Assembly: GCA_963575745.1 (NCBI GenBank)
Contig: CAUYUJ010015958.1
Coordinates: 198,164-262,163, forward strand
Origin: Prorocentrum cordatum
Lineage: Eukaryota > Sar > Dinophyceae > Prorocentrales > Prorocentraceae
DNA length: 64,000 bases
Reading direction: 5' to 3'
Under the pieces are notes generated by a model, which saw only the letters and a list, made by a program, of their open reading frames with translations, made no database searches and was not told the origin of the DNA. Shown one piece after another: positions 53,736 through 61,900 of this stretch. The translations under genes were made by a program, and so were the position numbers. Every line of letters starts with the position of its first letter. Within the stretch, counting starts at the first letter, position 1.

Positions 53736-54374
53736 TCACATACGACGCTGACCTGGCGCACGTGGCCTCCCAACATCGCGTGCGACGAGAACGCAGAGGT
53801 GAGCCAGCAAGCGAAGACGGGGCCGGTGCCTGGTGCCACAAACTTGGCACGTGCCGTGCGCGAGGCAATGCAGCCGCTGGGGAACTCGGGTGCCATGTTG
53901 GGCACGGCAATGCGAGCGCAAGGCCTTGCCGGAAGCAAAAACGCAATTACATGCATCACACTTGAAAGATGCATTGGGGGAGCTGGAGGGAAGGGGGAAA
54001 GAGTGCCAAGGTCGCACACCGACTCCGCGAACAAAAAAACAGTTGACAATGTGAGGCCAGGGAGCTGGAGATTCGGCAATTAATTGCACCCACGGGGCGA
54101 AAGGCTGCGAAGGGTCAGGGAGACCGGAGCACAGAGCTGACATCCGCCATAAACATTGCAAGGAACGAGAAGTGAGTGTAGCTCGGTGGGGCGCTGGCGT
54201 ACGATCCTGCCAAAGAACACTAATCGTTTGCACCTGAACACGCAGTCTACATATGGTGTTTTCGCATTGATCGGCCAAGCGTCGAAGACGCCTCATGTAA
54301 CTTGCATTCACTACACGCAATGCGGCGAGAGACCAAGACCGGATGTGAACATTCAGAAAACCGTGAAAACACAT
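53736..54374 (-). pseudogene. LINE 2 C-terminal region with C2H2 zinc fingers
   Basis: A 212-codon minus frame. Residues 19-35 (LRVVNASYMRRLRRLAD) match the conserved YMR.LRRI segment after the thumb. Residues 139-160 form a classical finger, CDACNCVFASGKALRSHC then RAQH (Cys-x2-Cys-x12-His-x4-His), about 53960-53895. Residues 176-192 (CQVCGTRHRPRLRLLAHL) look like a second finger. Such fingers at the end of LINE proteins probably help bind target or template nucleic acid. Later sequence to about 53700 is out of frame. Confidence 0.7.
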
Positions 54375-54379
54375 GCAAA

Positions 54380-54700
54380 CGGAGAAGGCTCCACCACTCC
54401 TGCCACGAAAACATGCTGTTAGAGTATATGCGCACAGAGAAGGGGCCGCGCGCGTCTGCAGCCGCCCGGGCCCTAGACCGGGCCTCCATCACACTGTTGC
54501 CGCCAATTTCGGTGACGCCGCCGAGGCGCTTGCACTGGCGGGCAACTGCGACGATGTTCGTAGGTCCAGGGACGCGCACGATCATGGAGTCAGCCCGGCC
54601 GGCGCGGCGGGCTTGACAATGTGCTGCGGCATTTCCCGCGGCACGCGATGTTGCAGTCTGCCTTGCCCGGCTTCTAGCTGATCTCGGACTGAACAAGCTG
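54380..54700 (-). pseudogene. LINE 2 thumb/connection fragment
   Basis: The minus frame at 54738-54247 reads VAVARQCKRLGGVTEIGG, then EARSRARAAADARGPFSVRI and LLRLHVFSRFSECS. In the family this stretch is VR..YKHLGG followed by an Arg/Ala helix and a V.SRL segment. It is in a different frame from the palm. Confidence 0.65.
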
Positions 54701-54710
54701 AACACCTCGC

Positions 54711-55440
54711 TCAAAGAAACGAAGAAGACATCAAGCATTCATCGTCGACGAATGCAACGCCGACTATGGGGGCGGAGGCGACGTCGGCACTGTCGCGCCC
54801 CGCTGGGGGGGGGGAGTCGAGGCCGCGACGACGGACGCGAAGAACGACGCCAGCTCGGAGAAGAGCGTCGCGTATGAGCAGAAGGCCAACGGCGCGCGAG
54901 CCGTTGAAAATGGCGCTGCCGAGTTTGAACCCTTGCTTGCCGCCGAGCCTCACGCTGACGGCCGCGTCGAGGTCGCCGCAGCTGAGCCAACTCCTCGAAT
55001 GTTTTTTGTTCACCAGGCGCACAACCTTGCCAGGGGCGCCCCATTGCTGCATGAGGGGGCCGCGCGCGGACGCGAACTCTATGGCCCAGGGCGCGCGATG
55101 GGGGGCGAGGCCGAAAGATGCGAAGCACTCGCTCCAAATCTTGCAGTCCAGGGGGGCTCCCAGGACCAGCTCGCACGAAGCAATGTCGAAAGCCTCGGGC
55201 AGGTCGACGCATAGGATGGATATGCACAGCCGGAGGGTCTTGCGCCGATCAACGAACATTAGAATAACGCGGGCGGCAAAGTCGACACCTCGGCGCGAGA
55301 CGGCGCCGAACTGGGACGAGGGCACTCCCGCCTCGTAGTGCGACTTGATTTGGTCATTGAGAATACCACGTCAGGCCCTTGCACATGTGATTGTCGAGGT
55401 GGGTGCCGCGACGCTCATCGCAAACATGTGAGTCACGTTT
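54711..55440 (-). pseudogene. LINE 2 reverse transcriptase palm
   Basis: Starts in one frame with SHVCDERRGTHLDNHMCKGL (about 55429-55370), shifts frame near 55360, then from 55325 reads SQFGAVSRRGVDFAARVI, CVDLPEAFDIAS (motif A, Asp at about 55205), GGKQGFKLGSAIFN (motif B) and GVAFVDDECLM (motif C; Asp pair at about 54746-54741). All catalytic Asp are intact. In this LINE type the order RGI.L..H..KGL, then P..QFGAV..RG.DFA, is well known. This copy would encode target-primed reverse transcription if its frames were joined; as it stands it is split by an insert and frameshifts. Confidence 0.75.
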
Positions 55441-55446
55441 CATGTA

Positions 55447-56625
55447 TTTTTTCGGGGGAGGGGGGGGGGGGCGCGGCCCCTTCGCGCGCCGAGTTCTACT
55501 CGCTGCTATTTCGATATGTGTGCTGATGCAACGCGAGGGCCGATGCAACAGAAAAGCTTGCAAGCAAGTCGGCATGCATGTCTCGAATCACTCGCGCCAT
55601 CCATCGACCCCAAGCTCTCGCGACGCAGCGGGCTAGCGCACTAGAAAGCCAGGGGCGCATGTGTCTGTGCTCCGAGCGAGCAACAGAACGAATGAGGAAA
55701 GTCTTCGCGCACGTATTCACAGACGCGCGGTTAGCTTCGTCCTGTTTAGTATCAATCGCACAAGCCAAATTATCAGAAAAGCCCTCGCCCTCGCTGAACT
55801 CCCTCATCGGCTCCGGCACCCATTCACGAAGCACCACTCCAGCAAAATCATCGGCACGGAGTTCCGCATGAGTACCACCAGTACTCAGAAGCCCGGCGGG
55901 GTTCGAAACGGGCGGTACTACCGAATTCAAGTGGATAGCGATTTTGGTAGGGACAGTCTGGCACAACGTTCGAGATGCATGCCAAGCACCGCTCCACTGC
56001 AAACACCAACGGGCAGCGGGGGAACCGGACCATTGGGGGCGTTCACATAATTCGTTTTACTTTCAAGGGCAATCGGCACATTCGCACAAACACCGCTAGG
56101 GAGAAGGCGGTATCGAGGTGCAGCAATATTCTCAACCACTGCGTCGTTCTTTCTTTCTTTACACTCTACCATCTGCCACGTTGCTCATGGAGGAGCTCCG
56201 AATAATAATCGCAGGATATCAACCTTGGCACCCCAAAACCATGGTGAGTGGCTGCGTGGACTAAAAATTTATCACCTATAGTCGCCACGGTCGTGCCAGA
56301 ATGAACGTTTGATCCAGAGAAACAACGACGAAAAGGTCTGTCGCTCCTAAACTGGGGCAAAGACCGAGCCCCTGTCCAATTATAGTTTACGTCGGATTGT
56401 ATTGGGAAAAGTCGTGGTATTACCATATCGAAACTCACTCAATAGCTCCTTGGCCAAAGCTTGGAATCTGACCAACTCACGGCGTTGATGGCGCAACTCT
56501 GCCGCAAACAATACTGGCGAGACATTAATTCAATCAACGAGTGACAATACAAAGACAAACAAGGGGCGACAACCAGCTCGCACGCGCGCGAGCTTGGCAA
56601 TGGCTTGAGCCAAAATGGCAACGGA
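55447..56625 (-). mobile_element. insert in LINE 2, probable retroposed trans-spliced mRNA
   Basis: In minus sense the insert begins with a relict spliced leader (56625-56604) and ends in six A (55452-55447). LINE 2 reading runs up to KGSKHS just before it and resumes with YMKRDSHVCDERRG just after it; the overlap RRKGSKHS / MKRDSHVC suits a target-site duplication that has diverged. Open frames inside are a 168-codon frame (56002-55496, first ATG at 55807), an 81-codon frame (56172-55927) and a 90-codon frame (56438-56166); none matches a family I know. A run of about 12 C (minus) precedes the A run. It lacks RT motifs of its own, so it was probably mobilised in trans. Confidence 0.6.
56604..56625 (-). 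other. relict dinoflagellate spliced leader
   Basis: On the minus strand T followed by CCGTTGCCATTTTGGCTCAA and G: all 22 positions of the dinoflagellate spliced leader with one mismatch (T for A at leader position 6), the first base being allowed to vary. Nuclear mRNAs in dinoflagellates receive this leader by trans-splicing, so a genomic copy away from SL RNA genes marks a reverse-transcribed mRNA. It is not followed by the GT donor expected of an SL RNA gene (next bases are CCATTGCCAAG). That following segment could itself be a shortened older leader, but this is weak. Confidence 0.8.
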
Positions 56626-56629
56626 AAGA

Positions 56630-57065
56630 ATGTTTGGAGCCCTTCCTCCTGTGGACTCCCACAACGCGGCTACCAGCCCAAGCAAACAGAAAGCCAAACC
56701 TCCGAAGAGACCACGCAACCGTACACCTCGGATATCTTCGAGGCCACCGCACCACCGCCAGCGCGCATGACCTCGGCGGCGATACCATCACGACCAGTAC
56801 CACGGGCGAACTTCAGGCGCATCAGGGCCTCCTCGACACGGGAGGGCGAGACGTCGACGCAGTCGTTGATGATCGGGGCCTCAAGCGGGATGCCGCGGAG
56901 CTGATCGATTGAAATCGGGGTGCCCTTGAAGACGTCGGTGTAGTGTTGTAGTCACTGTGCCTGCCGTTCGACTTCAGAGGTGGTGAGGGCGCCGTCGGGC
57001 TTCTCCACGTGCTTTGGCTGCTTAGACGTGAAGCGACCAGCAAAATCACGTATAATGGCGCAGGT
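56630..57065 (-). pseudogene. LINE 2 RT N-terminal (fingers) fragment
   Basis: Reading minus from about 57060: IIRDFAGRFTSKQPKHVEK, PDGALTTSEVERQAQ, a TGA stop at 56952-56954, then in the same frame LQHYTDVFKGTPI, SPSRVEEALMRLKFARGTGR, DGIAAEVMRAGGGAV and KISEVYG. The Gly-Arg-Asp-Gly-Ile-x-x-Glu element is the conserved RT fingers motif. The stop stands where this family normally has Trp (dG, then SE.E, then W..H), one base from TGG. After about 56670 the frame changes; VVGVHRRKGSKHS ends next to the insert. These stretches are interrupted by the stop, so no single long open frame marks them. Confidence 0.7.
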
Positions 57066-57168
57066 CGCATACGCGAATCACCTCGGACTCCTCCTCTGCA
57101 CTGTGGTGGCGGCTCGCCACGCAGCGACAGAGGTCAAGCGTAAGACATGAGAATCGCGCCGAGTGCCG

Positions 57169-57447
57169 CTACGACGGCCAATTGCGTGCAATCCCAGGTA
57201 CCCAGCGCATGGAGCCTGAGGGCGACTCCCGGGATAGAAGGCTTGATGCACAAGTCCAGCCCAAGCACACAGGTAGAGTTGAAGCACAACTTGTAGGAGA
57301 GTGTCGACGAGCGTCGCTTGCCACACGGCGGAGAGAAGCGAGAGGGCGGACTGAGTTCCACGTGGAGAAAGAAATCCACGGTTTCCGGGGGGTGTCGTGA
57401 AACGAGCCGAAGGGCGAAATGGCAGCGTCGTGCACGTGCTCGGACAA
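57169..57447 (-). pseudogene. LINE 2 linker upstream of RT
   Basis: A minus frame with SFHDTPRKPWISFSTWNSV followed by LASLRRVASD. The signature (basic residue, Pro-Trp-Ile-Ser, then Thr-Trp) is typical of the spacer between endonuclease and RT in this kind of dinoflagellate LINE. Two other frames over the same DNA are open and are taken as shadows. Confidence 0.5.
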
Positions 57448-57599
57448 CTCGCTGGCGAAAGTCTCGGAGCACGACTGGTTAGACGCACGAAACTGCCACG
57501 CTAATTCGGTGAAGTTCTGGCAGCGTGAAGGGTCGCAACATGCGGTTTTTTGATGCGGGCACGCTGATGCGGCCGCTTGCTTCCAGCACGCCTGCTGCG

Positions 57600-57637
57600 G
57601 CCGCTATATATGTGTATATATGTGTGTATACATATAT
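57600..57637 (+). repeat. TATA/TGTG microsatellite, left flank of DIRS-like element
   Basis: CTATATATGTGTATATATG continuing to TACATATAT, ending at the element border at 57636-57638. The right flank of the element (63829 on) is also TA-rich, so the element appears to sit inside a TA microsatellite. Confidence 0.8.
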
Positions 57638-57864
57638 CCATATTCCCGTTCAGCTCACGCGCCAGAGAGAGCATCTCACCGAGGCTCGAAGACTGTAAAA
57701 CTATTCACCGCCAGAGGCACAGATCTTGCCGTGGCAGGAGGCTGGTAGCCCGACTGCTACCCTGGCCCAGCGGGCGTGGACGGGGACCCGAAGTCATCCC
57801 GCCGACGCCACCAGGCAAGGGCAGCAGGGGGCAACCAACCACCAAGAGCCACAAAAGAGCACCC
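57636..57864 (-). repeat. split direct repeat B2
   Basis: About 229 bp, same orientation as B1 at 58006-58234 with a constant offset of 370. Three differences were seen (near 57772, 57786 and 57842). It forms the outer 3-prime end of the element. Confidence 0.95.
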
Positions 57865-57887
57865 CAAGAAAGGGTGGAGTGGGAGGG

Positions 57888-58007
57888 GAGCAAAAACAAG
57901 TCGGACTACGGACACAGAATCAGCAGAGTTTCAATACACCTGATGACTGTGCGAACCACGGCGCTCCCGCCGAACTTAAATGGATTATCCCGCAAGCTAA
58001 GGAACAT
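57888..58007 (-). repeat. split direct repeat A2
   Basis: 120 bp matching A1 at 63709-63828 with three substitutions. It shares its last two bases (AT) with the start of B1. The 23 bp 57865-57887 separates it from B2. Confidence 0.95.
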
Positions 58008-58234
58008 CCATATTCCCGTTCAGCTCACGCGCCAGAGAGAGCATCTCACCGAGGCTCGAAGACTGTAAAACTATTCACCGCCAGAGGCACAGATCTTGCC
58101 GTGGCAGGAGGCTGGTAGCCCGACTGCTACCCCGGCCCAGCGGGCGTGGACGGGGGCCCGAAGTCATCCCGCCGACGCCACCAGGCAAGGGCAGCAGGGG
58201 GCAACCAACCATCAAGAGCCACAAAAGAGCACCC
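58006..58234 (-). repeat. split direct repeat B1
   Basis: Internal copy of B, beginning 34 bases downstream (in minus sense) of the pol stop codon at 58269-58271. Confidence 0.95.
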
Positions 58235-58268
58235 ACACCCGCACCAGAGTAGCGTTCTGGCCGAAGGC

Positions 58269-58997
58269 CTAGGAGGAGGAGCCTCCGGCACGGATGAGGT
58301 GAGACATCATCAGTGAAGCAACGGCACGAGTGAGCTGGCGAGGATACGGCTGAGCGCGGAGGGCCCAGAAGGTTCCAGTTGGGTCCTTGCCCCGAAGCTC
58401 GACGTGGGGCTTTCCAGTCCTGGAACACACACCGCGGCCAATGCAAGTTTTTCCAACGGCCGAAAGGTGAGAGCAAGACAGGAGGAGCAAACGGGTGGGC
58501 TTGACCCAAAGCTCTCCATATTGACAGAAATGAAGCACCGTGAACATAGTGTCATGAGATGATTGAAATTCTAGCATCTGAGGCATGTCCCATAAACAAC
58601 TCGTGTTAGGGTTTTCCAACACCGCTGGGACGTTGTGAGCTGCAGCACATCGCATTAGCGTTAACGAGGCCTCTAAAAGACGGTTCCCGTTCTCGACCTT
58701 GGCAAGGTCGGGGGCAGAAAGTTCGGGGCGGCCGTCCAGGTGCCAGGGGTCCCGAAGAGGCCCAGGGCCGCGACCATCGTTTTTTCGGGCGCGAGAAAAA
58801 GACGTGCACGGCGTGCCCAACCAGAGGAAAAGACACCTACCAGAGGCGATGTACGACAGCACGCAGCGCAGAACGTCCTCGCCCAGCAAGTCGCCAGCTG
58901 GGCCGTGCTCGATGTCCCAGGACAGCGCCGGGATGCCCAGCTCCGCGAAGGATTTGGCCAGCCTACCGCTGCCTGAGAAGACCTCGATCACAAACCC
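58269..58997 (-). CDS. C5-cytosine-methyltransferase-like domain of pol
   Basis: Pol residues 1088-1330. FVIEVFSGSGRLAKSF (from 1090) resembles motif I (SAM-binding FxGxG). SWDIEHG (1114-1120) gives the acidic residue that follows. GTPCTSFSRAR (from 1149) resembles motif IV, with Cys1152 at the nucleophile position. AVLENPN (about 1213-1219) resembles motif VI (ENV in most C5 enzymes, ENP here). The tail includes PTRLLLLSC. No target-recognition domain or clear motif IX/X was found, and it is short (about 240 residues). Dinoflagellate retrotransposons carrying C5 methyltransferases have been reported; DIRS elements also carry a different, Dam-like methylase. SAM-dependent methylation of element DNA is an inference. 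Confidence 0.6.
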   Translation of the reverse strand, partial: GFVIEVFSGSGRLAKSFAELGIPALSWDIEHGPAGDLLGEDVLRCVLSYIASGRCLFLWLGTPCTSFSRARKNDGRGPGPLRDPWHLDGRPELSAPDLAKVENGNRLLEASLTLMRCAAAHNVPAVLENPNTSCLWDMPQMLEFQSSHDTMFTVLHFCQYGELWVKPTRLLLLSCSHLSAVGKTCIGRGVCSRTGKPHVELRGKDPTGTFWALRAQPYPRQLTRAVASLMMSHLIRAGGSSS

Positions 58998-61900
58998 GCC
59001 CGTGAGAGACAGAGGCAGGCTCTTGGCGGCCGAAGGGCAGGCTGCCATCCGCCGCGAAGGGCGAGCGAAAGGTTGGCCTCCGCCTCCTGGCACCAGCGGT
59101 TGGACACGGGCGTCATAACCTTGTGAAGCAGTTGCCCTCTGCCCGCCTTCATGCAGCGAAGCAAAGAGCGATCGTCCGTCCAGCGCTCCTGCTGCCTGAC
59201 CGCCTGGATCTCCCTCGTCTACATCAGGAAGCCCCTCGACGCCCCTCCGTGGCGAAGCTGATGCATCTGGGTGTTCAGCGAGCCCAGGCCCGCCATGCGG
59301 AAAGGCGCCTGAAAGCGGCGCAGCAGCTGCATCTGGCCGAAACTGAAGAGCCAGACCTCCACGACCCCTCTGCGCAATCCAGCAAGGAGGGCCCCCAAGC
59401 CGGGGAAGTCGGGGCTGTCGAGCGGGAGCGTGTCGTCGAGATGGCCGACCTTGGTCGGCTCCTCCCTCCCGAAAGGCCGCAGGAGTAGACTCCAACACGC
59501 GAGGGCCACGCCTGCGTTGGCCACGGGCTCGAAAGGGTCGCCCTCGGCCACCGTCACGAGCTCGGACAGGCGCAGGGAGCAGATGAACATGAGGGTCAGC
59601 GCCAGCACCTCCTCGTGGAAACCATGGAGCGACAGGATGCCCAGGATGCCCGCCAGAAGGCGGAACGGTAGAGGGTCCCTGCTGTCCACAGGCCCCTTCC
59701 GATGCCAAGCTTGAAGAACCCGCCGAAACCGAGGAAAGCTGGGCTTGCCGAACCGCTGCACGTCGTGGTCCTCCAGCGCGGCCCGGAACTTGGTCCCCGC
59801 GTCGATCTGCTCGCCGTCCAGGAACAGCGGGTCGGCAAAGCCGCACAGCGCGTCGTCGCAGACTTTCGGGTTGGCCAAGGAGAGACCTCGGCTTCGCCCG
59901 AACTCCCAAAACCTGTCGGGCCGCCGACAGTAGTCCCTCCTGAGCACCAGGTGTCGAGCTGGCCGAGGTGCCTTCTCGGCCACCACCGTGTCCAGAGGGT
60001 CCGCCGTCGGCGAGAGCACCACCGCCTGGAACGACGACCCGCCAGCTCCCCTTGCCGTCTGCCTGCACCTTCCAGGCGCGAGACGTGGAGCGGCGAAGCA
60101 AGCGTCGGCCGTCGCTGTCAACTGGAAGCTCAAAGTAGCGTGAATCAGGGTCACTCGGGTTCAGCTCTGAAGGCACCCACCTGAAGTGGTGTCTGGCGTT
60201 GGAAGCCACGCTCAGAGCCAAAAGACGACGGCAGGCACCCAGAAGACCTCGATGTTTGGCCCTCCCCTTCTCGAAAGCCAGGATAGCGGTCATGGGGTCC
60301 CCGAGGTGCAGATGAGTCTTACCGAAACTTGAGACTGCCCGTAACTTATGACGCACCGCCAGCAGGCCCGCACGAGCCTCAAGACAGAATATCGGCTCCT
60401 CGTCCTTCCAAAAACTCCGAACGACCTTGGTCCAGGTGGGGCCCACAAGGTTCTCCTTCGGGACCTCTCTGAACGAATTGTCCAGGGACCAGAGCGACGA
60501 CCTGTCACGACAAGGCTTGACGCTTTCGATGTCCCCCCAGTCCAGCGATAAGAAATTGTTGTCCCTGGGCGCAACCCGATCGTACACATCCCACTTGAAC
60601 CGCCACCGCTCCTCCCACTCGCATTCTGAACGAACCTGCGCCGAGTCCCAAGGCGCCGTGACGACCCCTGCCCCACACATGCTAGCGTCGAAACAGCTCA
60701 CGAACGGGTCGAAGTCCCTTCCCAGGTCTGCGAACGCGAACGAGATAAGACACCCAGCGGCCCAGCACTCCCATGCCACCGAGGGCCAGAGACGCACACG
60801 AGAAGTGTAACACGAACGAATGAAGTCAGAGGCGTTGTTAAAGATGGACAAGAACAGCCGATTAGGTCCGAAGTGGAAGGTGGCATGGCCCAGAAGTCTC
60901 TCAATCTCCTGACCCGACACATACGGAGCACCAGCCAACCAATCCAGGACAGCCTTCAACTTCCACCTCTTCTGCCTTTTTCCCTGGACCGTGCTATGCA
61001 AGAAGTCGATCTCCAGGCCGAGCGTATGAGCCCACTTGCTGGCAGACGCGCGCTCGTGAACCCGAAAGCCGACGCTCTCGACTCCGTCGAAAACCTGGTT
61101 GGCGATCCTATCGGTCTGTGACTGACCTTGGCCAAAGATGCTGACGTTGTCTATGTAGACGTTGTAAGCGGGCCGATCGAGACCAGGAGGCGGCTTACAG
61201 GATTCCAGGAAGCTGTCACCCTCGGAGCCCGAGAAACGATGCACCAGGGACGTTGTAGCCGACTGCGCAAAGTAACAAGCCCAAGACCACCCCATGGGAA
61301 CGACCCTGGACTGAGGAAAGATTCTATCACCTGGAAGAACGGGAACACCTTCTACATTGTGAATACCAGCCTGAAGAAGTCGCAGACCTGACACGGGCGG
61401 CAGGGAAAAATATGGACTAAGGCCTGGTGGAAGCCCGCAGCAATGAAAGTAATCCTTCACGTCGCCGAGGGCCACGTACGGGTCCCCGTCACCCCGCGAG
61501 TGCAGGAGCCGAGCCACATCAGCCGGCCCTCCAAGCCGAACATAGGGGCTCCCACGCATCCTGCGATTACTTGGGCGGCAGTCAAGTATCAATCTCAAAG
61601 TGCCGGCCTTCTTCCTCACAAAGAAAGGTGTAACGATGACGTGGGACGTGCGGCCGAAGCGAAACAAACCTGACTTGTGACCCCTCATCACGAAGTCGAA
61701 GTAAGCGTCGGCGTTGGTCTTAAGCACTGGATCCATGTACGGCTTGACATGCTCCTCACACTCAGTAATATGACCCCAATCGTCGGGACCGTGCAAGATC
61801 TCCTCTTCAAAGTTAACGAGACATTCTCTGGCCCCACCCTCCAGTACCGTGGACAGGTCGACGGGCTCCGCCCCGAGCTGGGGCATGGAGAGCAGATCCT

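Larger units (their letters stand above)
53700..57560 (-). mobile_element. decayed LINE, element 2 (C2H2-tailed), split by an insert
   Basis: Minus-strand pieces in order: linker (57447-57169), RT fingers (57000-56630), an insert (56625-55447), RT palm (55440-54711), thumb/connection (54700-54380) and C-terminal region with C2H2 fingers (54374-53736). The wording differs from LINE 1, so it is a different family. An endonuclease should lie to the right, but 57636 is already the end of the DIRS-like element, so this copy is 5-prime truncated or cut off. Several frameshifts and a nonsense codon show that it is dead. Confidence 0.75.

Noticed and set aside
59080-60090. Middle third of the 1330-codon pol frame as a Gly/Pro/Arg-rich linker domain
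   Set aside because: The recombinase motifs (LRLSEL, HQLRHGG, RW) lie in another frame over the same bases, so this part of the frame is a shadow kept open by GC content.
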